A stretch of DNA of 64,000 nt from Rhodopirellula baltica SH 1 (lineage in GTDB: Bacteria > Planctomycetota > Planctomycetia > Pirellulales > Pirellulaceae): assembly GCF_000196115.1 (NCBI RefSeq), contig NC_005027.1, forward strand, positions 2,852,001 to 2,916,000. Reading direction: 5' to 3'. Position numbers and translations under genes: made by a program. The notes beneath the pieces were generated by a model. It was not told the origin of the DNA. It ran no database searches and saw only the letters and a list, made by a program, of their open reading frames with translations. Positions 39,422 to 51,664 of this stretch are shown here, in pieces. Position 1 is the stretch's first letter. Every line of letters starts with the position of its first letter.

Positions 39422-40735
39422 ATGAATCGCACCACTGAAAATCTGGGCGCAAACCGCACTTGGAACCTCGCCTACGCCACATTCACCGGATTGACCGTGG
39501 CAGTCTTAGGATTGTCGTTCACTTCCCAGTCTCGTGCAGAGGAGTGGAAACAATGGCGAGGTCCAGACGGTAACAATCACGCCGCGGCAGATGCGGACGC
39601 TCCCGTTCGATGGGATTTGGAACGCGGCGAAAACGTTGTTTGGAAAACTGCGATTCCGGGTCGTGGGCATTCGACGCCGATCGTTGTAGGCGAGCACATC
39701 TTCCTGACCACGGCGGTGGCAGAGGACGAGACACAACGGCTCATGAAATGCAATCGATCGGATGGACGAATGGTCGATAATTGGATGATTCATCGCGGAA
39801 CATTGCCGGACCGGATTCACTCGAACAATTCCTATGCCTCGCCGAGCGCAGCCTCGGATGGACAGAACGTCTACGTTTCGTTTCACACCGACGACGCGAT
39901 CGTGGTGACATCGCTCAGTCTGGATGGCAAACGAAATTGGCAGAAGAAAGTTGCCGACTTTCGTCCCTCGCGTTTTCAGTTTGGCTACGGGGCCAGCCCC
40001 ATCCTGGTGGACGATTTGTTGATCGTCGCAGCGGAATATGACGGTGCCGACAGCTGCCTTGCTGCTCTCGATACGCGAACGGGTCGGATCGCTTGGCGAG
40101 TCGAACGCCCCTCCAACCTAAATTTTGCGACTCCGATTGCGACCACAATCGGCGGTCAGCACATGGTGCTGCTGTCTGGTGCCGACATGATCAACGCCTA
40201 TGATCCCGCCACGGGCAAAGAGTTGTGGCGTGTCGACACGGCCACCGCCGCGATCTGCGGCACGGTGGTTTGGGACGATCGTCGAGTGCTGACCAGCGGC
40301 GGTAACCCTGGCTCCGGCACCTGGTGCATTCTCGGTGACGGCAGTTCCAACAACGTGCAGTGGGAAAACAATGTGAAGTGCTATGAACAGTCGTTGTTGA
40401 CCATTCCCAACTACGTCTTCGCCGTGGCCGACACGGGCGTCGCCTACTGTTGGCGGACAATGGACGGGAAACAAATGTGGCGCTCGCGATTGTTTGGTGG
40501 TGGAATCAGCGCATCACCCGTCTTGGTGAACAATCGAATTTACGTTGGGTCGGAAGAAGGAAAGATTTTCGTCTTCAAAGCCAGCCCGGACCGCTTTGAT
40601 TTAGTAGCCGAGAACAACACGGGGGATTCTATCTTCGCGACACCTGTTCCGGTCGATGATCGCCTGCTCATTCGTACGGGCGTGGGCAAAGGTGCTCAGC
40701 GTCAGGAGTACTTGATCGCGGTGGGCGTTCGCTAG
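39422..40735 (+). CDS. Secreted PQQ-like beta-propeller protein
   Basis: Product of 437 aa from the ATG at 39422; the frame is open to 39302, but that start would bury the signal peptide. Signal segment YATFTGLTVAVLGLSF is followed by QSRA before EEWKQWRG. The body has the repeated W/G-rich blades of PQQ-type eight-bladed propellers: WKQWRGPDGNN, VVWKTAIPGRGHSTPIVV, LAALDTRTGRIAWRVERPS, AYDPATGKELWRVDT, YCWRTMDGKQMWRSRL, IYVGSEEGKIFVFKA. No c-type heme or catalytic motifs of true quinoprotein dehydrogenases are visible, so it may be a scaffold or binding protein. A terminator follows at 40765. Confidence 0.85.
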   Translation: MNRTTENLGANRTWNLAYATFTGLTVAVLGLSFTSQSRAEEWKQWRGPDGNNHAAADADAPVRWDLERGENVVWKTAIPGRGHSTPIVVGEHIFLTTAVAEDETQRLMKCNRSDGRMVDNWMIHRGTLPDRIHSNNSYASPSAASDGQNVYVSFHTDDAIVVTSLSLDGKRNWQKKVADFRPSRFQFGYGASPILVDDLLIVAAEYDGADSCLAALDTRTGRIAWRVERPSNLNFATPIATTIGGQHMVLLSGADMINAYDPATGKELWRVDTATAAICGTVVWDDRRVLTSGGNPGSGTWCILGDGSSNNVQWENNVKCYEQSLLTIPNYVFAVADTGVAYCWRTMDGKQMWRSRLFGGGISASPVLVNNRIYVGSEEGKIFVFKASPDRFDLVAENNTGDSIFATPVPVDDRLLIRTGVGKGAQRQEYLIAVGVR

Positions 40736-40764
40736 CGTCAATTGCCTCCCGGCGCGACTGCGTC

Positions 40765-40798
40765 AGTCTGCCCCGTCAGAGTGATTTGGCAGACTTTT
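40765..40798 (+). terminator. Intrinsic terminator after the PQQ-like gene
   Basis: AGTCTGCC (40765-40772) and GGCAGACT (40788-40795) form a perfect 8-bp stem with a 15-base loop, followed by TTTT. It lies 30 bases after the PQQ-like stop and before the lipoprotein start. Confidence 0.7.
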
Positions 40799-40852
40799 CC
40801 GATCAGGCAAATTTTTCTAAAGAAATTACCTGGAACGGTCGATGGACTGGCT

Positions 40853-41341
40853 ATGCCACATTCCGATCCACACGACCGCATTGCTCCGATTGGACAAGTC
40901 CAGATCGCTCGCTCGTTGACGCGGTGCTTGTTGATTTGCGTGCTCGCCAGCACGAGCGGTTGCGTGGCATTGGGCGTTCCCAGCAAACGAATGCACGATC
41001 CCGACGACCATGGTGGGTTGCTTGGTGATTGGCGTCGCGGGCGTCCCCACACGGCCGCTCAGCACACTCAAAGCCTGATCGAGGATGGAGCGGTCGTCGT
41101 CCCCACGGACGGACACGGGGTCATGTGCGCGAGCACCGGGCCAATGCATCAGGGAGATGTTGGTCAGGTTGGTTCAGGCGTGATTGACGGAGTCATGCCT
41201 TTGGACCTGGATCCGGTCACCGGTGGCGTTCATGCTGAACCGGAAAAGCCACCCGAGGTGCCTTGGCCGCGTTTTCATCCGGTGCCGACTCGTCCGGTCT
41301 TTGGCGGCGGCTTGGTTGCCGATCCGCACGCGGGAATCTAG
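40853..41341 (+). CDS. Small lipoprotein
   Basis: Product of 162 aa from the ATG at 40853; an earlier start at 40742 would sit inside the terminator. The basic n-region and CLLICVLASTSGC place the lipobox Cys at residue 37, so it should be lipid-anchored. The mature part is His/Gly/Pro-rich (PDDHGGLLGDWRRGRP, HGVMCASTGPMHQGDVG). I recognise no family. It lies 64 bases before trpA on the same strand, but its product gives no reason to link the two. Confidence 0.7.
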   Translation: MPHSDPHDRIAPIGQVQIARSLTRCLLICVLASTSGCVALGVPSKRMHDPDDHGGLLGDWRRGRPHTAAQHTQSLIEDGAVVVPTDGHGVMCASTGPMHQGDVGQVGSGVIDGVMPLDLDPVTGGVHAEPEKPPEVPWPRFHPVPTRPVFGGGLVADPHAGI

Positions 41342-41404
41342 GCTTGGCGGCTGTATTCGTTGAGACCTGTTCCGTCCGCCCATCCTGACGCCGATCCGCC
41401 ATCC

Positions 41405-42241
41405 ATGACGCCTCTGCAAAGCCTGTTTGAATCCCTTCGTGGTCAAAACCGCAAAGCCTTGATGCCGTTCCTGACGACTGGCGACCCAAACATCGATACG
41501 ACGGAAGCGGTGATCGCGGCAGCACGCCAAGCCGGGGCAGATTTATGCGAAGTCGGTGTCCCCTACAGCGACCCGATTGCGGATGGCCCGGTCATCCAAG
41601 CGTCTTACCAACGAGCACTCGACGCAGGATTCAAACTTCAACACGTTTGGGATCTGGGTCAACGTCTGACCGAAAATCCCAAAGTCAAAGCGATGCCGCG
41701 TGTCACGATGGTCAGCTACTCGATCATCTACCGAATTGGCATGGCCAAGTACGTCGACCAGGCAATGCAAGCCGGGTACTGCGGCGCGATCGTGCCTGAT
41801 TTGTTGGTCGAAGAAGCAGAGGATCTGAGCAAAATCTGCCGTGAGAAGGGATTTGATCTGATCCAACTGGTTACACCGACCACAACCCGAGACCGCCAAT
41901 GCCGCATCGCGGAATTGTCCAGCGGATTTCTGTACTACGTTTCCGTGACCGGGATCACCGGTGAGCGAACCGCCTTGCCGACCAACTTGGTGGACAACGT
42001 CGGATGGCTGCGTGAGCAAACTGAATTGCCCATCTGCATCGGTTTTGGAATCAGCGGTCCGGAAACGGCCGCACAACTCGCACCTGTTTCTGATGGCCTG
42101 ATCGTCGGCTCAGCCATCGTCCGGCGTGTCGCCGACGCGGTCGAAAAGGCGAAGAGCTCCGGAGCTGATCCGGTCAAGACGGCCGCAGAAGAGGCCGGTG
42201 ATTTCTGCCATTCATTGCGACAGGCAATCGACGCGGCATAA
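41405..42241 (+). CDS. trpA: Tryptophan synthase alpha subunit
   Basis: Product of 278 aa from the ATG at 41405 (a frame from 41360 exists but is not needed). The catalytic Glu49 and Asp60 are present in the family motif EVGVPYSDPIADGP. GYCGAIVPDLLVEEAEDL, YYVSVTGITGERTALP and CIGFGISGPETA (phosphate-binding loop) are typical of the TIM-barrel enzyme. It cleaves indole-glycerol phosphate and passes indole to TrpB, which is not in the window, so the trp genes are dispersed here. Length is normal for the family. Confidence 0.96.
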   Translation: MTPLQSLFESLRGQNRKALMPFLTTGDPNIDTTEAVIAAARQAGADLCEVGVPYSDPIADGPVIQASYQRALDAGFKLQHVWDLGQRLTENPKVKAMPRVTMVSYSIIYRIGMAKYVDQAMQAGYCGAIVPDLLVEEAEDLSKICREKGFDLIQLVTPTTTRDRQCRIAELSSGFLYYVSVTGITGERTALPTNLVDNVGWLREQTELPICIGFGISGPETAAQLAPVSDGLIVGSAIVRRVADAVEKAKSSGADPVKTAAEEAGDFCHSLRQAIDAA

Positions 42242-42288
42242 CACTCGCGATTTCACCATCCGCGAAGAATGCGGATTGGCGACGAGTG
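42242..42288. terminator. Stem-loop between convergent genes
   Basis: CACTCG (42242-42247) pairs with CGAGTG (42283-42288), and inside CCATCCGC pairs with GCGGATTGG around GAAGAAT. It starts right after the trpA stop and could slow both converging transcripts. There is no T run on either side. Confidence 0.45.
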
Positions 42289-42327
42289 GTCGGGAAGTGC
42301 TCAAGCCGGATGCAAACGAAACCTGCT

Positions 42328-43203
42328 TCAGCGATTTGGTGCTCGCCATTGAACCGGACGATCAGCCGTTGAAAAACTTGGCTGATTCGCGGCTGCTTGA
42401 ACTGACGTGGCCGAATTCATCCCACCATTGGTCTGAACTGCGACGTTGCCTTGAAACGAGTCCTGAGGCGATTGGACGGGCGCCGAGGCGGTGTTCCACT
42501 GCAACACTTGAACAGCGGGCGGAGCCGAGGGCATCAATTGACTGACAGGCAATTGCCCGGGCAACGAAATCGAACCAACATTCATTTGCGGTGCGACATT
42601 GTTCGCTCCCATCATGTTCGTTGACGGATACGAGTTCGGGTATGCGTTCGCGGCCTGCGGGACATAGCCCGGAGGCGGAGGAGCTCCGGTCAGGTCGATC
42701 ACCGGCATGCCACCGCTGCGAACTCCACTGGAAGCATCCGATGGCGCTGGCATCATAGGATTCGATTGAACCGCGTTGGTTTCCACCCACTGTTGGCTCG
42801 CGTTTTGAGCGGCGGGTGTCATCGAGCCCGGCATCGTTCCGCCCGCCTGCGCGATACCGGACCCAATCGAGTCGTTGGAGTTGTGACTCATCGGAATCAC
42901 GCTGCCGGGAGTTGTGTTGTAGGTTCCCGAGGGTGCGTAGTTAGCTGCTGCTGCGGGTGTTCCGCTGACTTGGCCATACGACCCCGTCGCGGGTGGTGGA
43001 ACGCGGGCGGAGGCACCGAACGGGCCAAGCGTTGGCAGCGTCGGGTTTTGAACCGGAGCTTGGCCGGGCTGAAGCATGCTGATCGGGGCACCGTTGGTCC
43101 CGTTGGTTTGCTGGCAACCGGTCAACAGACCGAGCGCGGTGACCGCCGAAAGGCCGGCACAGGTCCGCCCGATAGTTTTCTTCGCCATCCAATTGAGTCG
43201 CAT
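42328..43203 (-). CDS. Lipoprotein with low-complexity Pro/Ala/Asn-rich mature part
   Basis: Product of 291 aa from an ATG; a second in-frame ATG follows at 43188. The signal MAKKTIGRTCAGLSAVTALG ends in the lipobox LLTGC with Cys at residue 30. The mature sequence is rich in Pro, Ala, Ser, Asn and Gly (SASARVPPPATGSYGQVSG-like patches, GAPPPPGYVPQAANAYP) with no recognisable enzyme motif, so it is probably an extended surface or periplasmic linker protein. It lies downstream of ftsH on the same strand after a terminator and is convergent with trpA. Confidence 0.75.
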   Translation of the reverse strand: MRLNWMAKKTIGRTCAGLSAVTALGLLTGCQQTNGTNGAPISMLQPGQAPVQNPTLPTLGPFGASARVPPPATGSYGQVSGTPAAAANYAPSGTYNTTPGSVIPMSHNSNDSIGSGIAQAGGTMPGSMTPAAQNASQQWVETNAVQSNPMMPAPSDASSGVRSGGMPVIDLTGAPPPPGYVPQAANAYPNSYPSTNMMGANNVAPQMNVGSISLPGQLPVSQLMPSAPPAVQVLQWNTASAPVQSPQDSFQGNVAVQTNGGMNSATSVQAAANQPSFSTADRPVQWRAPNR

Positions 43204-43237
43204 CTTGGAACGCCCGATTGCGTGTCATCTGCTTATG

Positions 43238-43273
43238 AAAAACGGCAAGGCGGACGCATGTCGTCGCTTGCCG
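43238..43273 (-). terminator. Intrinsic terminator after ftsH
   Basis: On the minus strand CGGCAAG (complement of 43267-43273) and CTTGCCG (43243-43249) form a perfect 7-bp stem, followed by TTTTT (43238-43242). It lies about 110 bases after the ftsH stop and before the lipoprotein start at 43203. Confidence 0.7.
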
Positions 43274-43382
43274 CATCGGGCTTTAACAAATTCGCGATCT
43301 TTTTCGAAAGACCGGAATCACAATCGAGCGTCCTTCATCGGATGCCGCAATTAACTCATGAAAGAGCAAAAATCGCACGGAA

Positions 43383-47184
<3,802 letters not shown>

Positions 47185-47303
47185 TGTCGTCACCTTCGGA
47201 AAGACGGGTTCGATGAACCTGTTTGCCCGACCAACCATATCTTCAACGTGGATTTGCCGGGCTGGCATCCCTCGTTCAACTCTCTTTCACCCCCGTCGAA
47301 TTC

Positions 47304-49454
47304 ATGTCGTTGCCTGTTGATTGGTCCCTCTTGCCCTCCTTGTTGGCGGCCACCGAAGACACCGGCGGCGTCATCGCTTGGTTGCAAACCACTTGGCTGT
47401 GGACCCAAGTCGCCCTCGGAATTGGCTTGGTCATCTTCGTCCACGAACTCGGACACTTTCTCGCGGCCAAAACATTTGGCGTGAAATGCGAAAAGTTCTA
47501 CGTCGGATTCGACGTGCCAATCTCGATTGGCCCGATCAAGTTCCCTCGAACGCTCGGCAAGTTCACCTACGGCGAAACCGAATACGGGATCGGCATTCTG
47601 CCACTGGGCGGATACGTGAAGATGTTGGGTCAGGACGATGACCCGCGAAAAGCGGAAGAGGAAGCCAAACGCATCCGACAAAGCGGGGAAGCTTCCGACG
47701 CCGAAGAGAAACTCGATCCACGAAGTTATCCGGCCAAGCCCGTTTGGCAACGAATGATCATTATCAGTGCCGGCGTGGTAATGAACGTGATCACCGGTGT
47801 GTTGTTTGCCGCCTTCGCTTTCTTCAACGGTGTTGGCTACACGCCGGCAGTTGTCGGTGGCGTGACTCCTGGCGGCCCCGCTTGGCAAGCAGGCGTGCAA
47901 CCGGGTGGAAAGGTCGTTGCAGTTGGTTCTCTCGAAGATGATTCGCAATTGCCATTCAGCGAAATGCAATTGAAGATCATGGAGGCCGGCATCGAGTCGT
48001 CCGAGACCGCTGTTCCAGTTCGATTGCAATACGGAGACGACACTCGCGAATACCAATTGGTAACGCAGGCCAGCCCGATCGAACCCGATCGACGGATGAT
48101 CGGCATCCAAAGTCCAACCGGCGACACGCTGTTTTCTGAACTGCCTGCGATGCCAAACTCAGTCGCCGCCGATGTGGTGACCGAAGAGGATGCGGGGGCC
48201 AAAGTGGTTGGCTTTGATGAGCAAACGCTGGATTCATCAGCAACCATGCCCATCACGCCTCTGTTGACTCGCATTCACACCGCACCGTCACAGCCAATTG
48301 AAATTCGATTGGTACGCACCGACGAATCCGAACATTCGCTGACCCTGCCGCCTCAAAAGGCGAAAGACTTCGGAATCCAATTTAAAATTGGACCGATCAA
48401 AGCGTTGATGCAAAACGGTCCCGCCGAATTGGCCGGGATGAAGGTCGGCGACCAAATCATTTCCGTGGGAGATGACACGGAAGTCGACGCCTATCAGATG
48501 GTGCTCGCGGATGTTCAGTACGACGAACCGGTGAACATCACCGTGCAGCGTGGTGAAGGCGACTCCCGCGAGGAGATTGAATTGACGCTTACACCCCAGC
48601 GTATCGAACAAACGATGACGCCGGTCTCAGCGTTCGGCGAGATGATGTCAGTCGATTCACTCGGTTTTGCCTACGAGCCAACCGCTGTGACATCGGAAGT
48701 GATTTCTGGCACCGAAGGATCCGCGGCGGACGGAAACGAAACCATTCAGGTCGGAGACGAACTCCGCGAAATCCGCGTGCAGTTTGCCAGCGCCAAGGAT
48801 CGCGAATCAATCGAAGATGAGTTGTCTGAGACCGCGATGGAAGCCCTGACTGAGGGCTGGGAAATTGGCCCCACGAAGCCGCTTGGCAACTTGATGGAAA
48901 CAATTCAATTGTTGCCCAACGGGACCAAGATCATTGCCACCGCGATTCGTCCGCCCAATGGCACCGTGGTGGAGCAAACATTGACGGTTCGTCAATCTGA
49001 TCGATTCTGGTACGAACGCGGATTGAATTTCACTCCCGTCGAATCCATTCGCAAAGCGGATTCTTTGGGGATGGCACTTGCTTTGGGCGTGAGCGAAGCC
49101 AAACGCCGTATGGCAGATGTTGGACGCTTCCTCAGCATGCTTGTTCGAGGAAAGGTGAAAGCCAAGTTTGTTGGTGGTCCAATCCGGATCGCACAAATGG
49201 CCAGCCACCAAGCCGAGAAGGGTTTGTCCGCTCAATTGATGTTCTTGACGATGTTGAGCATGAACCTGGCGATCCTCAACTTCTTACCGATTCCGGCGCT
49301 CGATGGTGGCCACATGGTCTTCCTGACCGCCGAGTTGATCCGTGGGAAGAAGGTCGACGAAGCGATGGAAATGCGTCTGACTTTTGTCGGCGTCTTGGCA
49401 TTGCTGGCACTGATGATCTTTGTCTTCACCAACGACATCCTGAACCTTTTGTAG
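47304..49454 (+). CDS. rseP: Site-2 protease of the RseP type with PDZ domains
   Basis: Product of 716 aa from the ATG at 47304 (a TTG at 47223 would add 27 residues). The zinc motif HELGH is at residues 47-51 in a membrane helix (LVIFVHELGHFLAAK). The second membrane catalytic segment is NFLPIPALDGGH near the end. PDZ-like cores are seen at PAVVGGVTPGGPAWQAGVQPG and IKALMQNGPAELAGMKVGD; a third, weaker one may follow. It is considerably longer than the E. coli protein (450 aa), with extra sequence in the central extracytoplasmic part. RseP cleaves anti-sigma factors and other membrane substrates. Four-helix topology is inferred. Confidence 0.88.
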   Translation: MSLPVDWSLLPSLLAATEDTGGVIAWLQTTWLWTQVALGIGLVIFVHELGHFLAAKTFGVKCEKFYVGFDVPISIGPIKFPRTLGKFTYGETEYGIGILPLGGYVKMLGQDDDPRKAEEEAKRIRQSGEASDAEEKLDPRSYPAKPVWQRMIIISAGVVMNVITGVLFAAFAFFNGVGYTPAVVGGVTPGGPAWQAGVQPGGKVVAVGSLEDDSQLPFSEMQLKIMEAGIESSETAVPVRLQYGDDTREYQLVTQASPIEPDRRMIGIQSPTGDTLFSELPAMPNSVAADVVTEEDAGAKVVGFDEQTLDSSATMPITPLLTRIHTAPSQPIEIRLVRTDESEHSLTLPPQKAKDFGIQFKIGPIKALMQNGPAELAGMKVGDQIISVGDDTEVDAYQMVLADVQYDEPVNITVQRGEGDSREEIELTLTPQRIEQTMTPVSAFGEMMSVDSLGFAYEPTAVTSEVISGTEGSAADGNETIQVGDELREIRVQFASAKDRESIEDELSETAMEALTEGWEIGPTKPLGNLMETIQLLPNGTKIIATAIRPPNGTVVEQTLTVRQSDRFWYERGLNFTPVESIRKADSLGMALALGVSEAKRRMADVGRFLSMLVRGKVKAKFVGGPIRIAQMASHQAEKGLSAQLMFLTMLSMNLAILNFLPIPALDGGHMVFLTAELIRGKKVDEAMEMRLTFVGVLALLALMIFVFTNDILNLL

Positions 49455-49504
49455 CTCCGAAGCATCTCGGGCTGTTAACTCAGTCGACTTTCGATTCTTC
49501 ATGT

Positions 49505-49567
49505 GAGCCGTTTGGGCGTTAGCCCGGTTCTGTGGTGGTGGAACCGAGGCGACCGCTGAAACGGCTC
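49505..49567. repeat. Three-way-junction-like inverted repeat
   Basis: GAGCCGTTT (49505-49513) pairs with AAACGGCTC (49559-49567). Directly inside are a GGGC-GTTA-GCCC hairpin (49514-49525) and a GGTTC/GAACC hairpin with a ten-base loop (49526-49545). No T run follows. The arrangement resembles a structured RNA or REP-like element; it lies between the rseP-like gene and the EamA gene. Confidence 0.5.
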
Positions 49568-49639
49568 AGTAAACCAAGAGCCCGATTGCCGCTGAGGTCT
49601 TCTTGATCTGACCGCCATCGATGATGTGAAAGGGATGCG

Positions 49640-50539
49640 GTGAATGACGATTTGGGCGAACCACGCGACTACCTGAAGTTACACTTCTTGGTGTTCGTGT
49701 GGGGCTTCACAGGCGCCATGGGCGAATTGATTCATTTGCCTGCTGTGGAAATCGTGCTGTTTCGAAGTGCGATTGCTTCGGTCGTTCTGGGCTGGATGGT
49801 CCGAAAGTCTTGGCGTGTATCGATCCAGCAAGCTGTCGCGATGCTGGCGACCGGATGTTTGATTGGCGCCCACTGGGTGCTGTTCTTCTTGGCCGTGAAA
49901 GTGGCCAACGTTTCGGTCTGCATGGTTGGGATCGCAACGGTTTCGCTGTGGACCGCGTTGCTTGAGCCATTGATGATCCGCGGTCGAAAACTTCGCCGCA
50001 TGGATTTGATCTTTGGCGTTTGCGTGATCGCCGCCGTGGCCGTCATCTTTCAAAGCGAACTGCAATACGCGGGCGGATTTCTGATCGCAATCGTTGCAGC
50101 GTTTGCCGCTGCCGTGTTCTCGATCCTGAATGGGCGGTTTGCCGTCACGACTCCGCATCGAGTCATTTCGCTGTATGAGATGATCGGTGCATGCGCATTC
50201 TGTACCGCGTGCTTGCCGTTGTCTGCGTTCTACCTGAGTGAAGGCCAAGGTCTCGATCTGGTGCCCTCGCTGAGCGATTTCGGATGGCTACTGGTCTTGG
50301 CCGTGGTTTGTACGGTCTACGCCTACAGTGAGTACGTTTCGCTTCTCAAACGCCTCTCTGTTTTCACCATCAACTTTGCGAACAATCTCGAACCCGTCTA
50401 CGGAATGATTCTCGGAGCGATCCTGTTCGGCGATTATCGGACGTTGGGCGTGGGCTTCTACTTCGGTGCAACTGCGATCGCATTCTTGGTGCTCGCACAC
50501 ACCGGCTGGTCACGTCGAAAACGATTGCCAATTGGATGA
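49640..50539 (+). CDS. EamA/DMT family transporter
   Basis: Product of 299 aa from a GTG start; the ATGs nearby are out of frame and stop early. It is strongly hydrophobic with about ten membrane helices arranged as two EamA repeats (LHFLVFVWGFTGAMGELIHL opening the first, SVFTINFANNLEPVYGMIL in the second). The conserved N-LEPV-YG region in the second repeat is typical. Family members export or import amino acids and other metabolites; the substrate here is unknown. It is not clearly linked to its neighbours. Confidence 0.85.
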   Translation: MNDDLGEPRDYLKLHFLVFVWGFTGAMGELIHLPAVEIVLFRSAIASVVLGWMVRKSWRVSIQQAVAMLATGCLIGAHWVLFFLAVKVANVSVCMVGIATVSLWTALLEPLMIRGRKLRRMDLIFGVCVIAAVAVIFQSELQYAGGFLIAIVAAFAAAVFSILNGRFAVTTPHRVISLYEMIGACAFCTACLPLSAFYLSEGQGLDLVPSLSDFGWLLVLAVVCTVYAYSEYVSLLKRLSVFTINFANNLEPVYGMILGAILFGDYRTLGVGFYFGATAIAFLVLAHTGWSRRKRLPIG

Positions 50540-50617
50540 GTGCAGCACCGTCGGGCTTGGGTTAAAATGAGGATCTCTTCTCTTCCTCGTTGACTCCCAC
50601 CCAAGTTTTGCATCCCC

Positions 50618-51553
50618 ATGTACGCAAACGCATCTCAGTCACTCGCTCAATCGTCGACTCGCAGGTTTCTGCTCGGATGCTCCGCCTTGCTGGTTTCGGC
50701 GTTGCTTGCCGTTCCCGCTTCAGCACAACGAAACAAACGCGGCGAAGATCCGGCCCTCAAACCGCGACCGGTCAAACTCAAAACCAAAGACAACATCGAG
50801 CTGACCGCGTTCTACTTCCCGTCCGCGGAAGGCAAAGAAGCAATTCCGGTGCTGTTGATTCACGAGTGGAAAGGGCAGGGATCTCCTTATCAAAAACTCT
50901 GCATGGCAATGCGGTCGGCCGGTTTGGCGGTTCTGTTGGTTGAGTACCGTGGCCATGGGAACAGTCGGCAGTACACGGCCCCCAACGGTGAGAAGGAAGA
51001 TTTCAACATCGCCAGAATGGGCAAACGCGACATCCAAGCGATCATCCAATATGACCTGGAAGAAGCCAAGCAATTTCTCAAGCAAGAGAACAACGAAGGT
51101 CGACTCAACCTCAACGCATTGGCCGTTGTCGGTATCCAAGAAGGTGCGATCATGGCCTCACATTGGGCAGTTCGCGACTGGGGATTTCCAAGTGTAGGGC
51201 GACTGAAACAAGGGCAAGACGTCAAAGCACTGGTTTATGTTTCGCCCGTGAAAAACTTCAACGGCCTGACAATCGATTCCACCTTGCGTGATCGAAATGT
51301 CGGCGTGCTGCCAACGATGATTGTCGCTGGCAGAGAAAGCCCGGAAGCCGACGAAGCGGAACGATTGGGCGGACGTATTACCGCACTTCGTAAGCGATTG
51401 AAGATCGATGGGTTGGAAGTCAAACTCGAAAGCACCAGCTTGAGCGGCCCAGCATTGATCAACGAGGTTCCTTCCACCGCGTCAGACATCGTCAAGTTCA
51501 TCAAGGCCAACGTGCCGGTCAGTGAAAGCGAAAACGAATGGATCGAGCGTTGA
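50618..51553 (+). CDS. Secreted alpha/beta-hydrolase fold protein lacking the nucleophile serine
   Basis: Product of 311 aa. Signal peptide FLLGCSALLVSALLAVPASA ends at about residue 36. The fold is seen in VLLIHEWKGQGSPYQKL (HG-like oxyanion strand region), LAVLLVEYRGHGNSRQY and VGVLPTMIVAGRESPEAD. At the nucleophile elbow the usual G.S.G is replaced by GIQEG (residues 172-176), placing Gln174 where Ser should be. A normal catalytic triad is therefore unlikely; it may be a binding or degenerate protein. A strong terminator follows. Confidence 0.8.
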   Translation: MYANASQSLAQSSTRRFLLGCSALLVSALLAVPASAQRNKRGEDPALKPRPVKLKTKDNIELTAFYFPSAEGKEAIPVLLIHEWKGQGSPYQKLCMAMRSAGLAVLLVEYRGHGNSRQYTAPNGEKEDFNIARMGKRDIQAIIQYDLEEAKQFLKQENNEGRLNLNALAVVGIQEGAIMASHWAVRDWGFPSVGRLKQGQDVKALVYVSPVKNFNGLTIDSTLRDRNVGVLPTMIVAGRESPEADEAERLGGRITALRKRLKIDGLEVKLESTSLSGPALINEVPSTASDIVKFIKANVPVSESENEWIER

Positions 51554-51591
51554 TTTCGGTTTGATCAACTTCGTCAGTTTCAAAAGAACAT

Positions 51592-51634
51592 GCCCAGCGT
51601 TCCGCCTCGTGCGATTCGCTGGGCTTTTTTGTTT
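51592..51634 (+). terminator. Intrinsic terminator after the hydrolase gene
   Basis: GCCCAGCG (51592-51599) and CGCTGGGC (51617-51624) form a perfect 8-bp stem followed by TTTTTTGTTT. It lies 38 bases after the hydrolase stop and just before the convergent SMP-30 gene. Confidence 0.85.
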
Positions 51635-51664
51635 CTCACTGCTTCTTTCGCGGTCAACAGAAAA

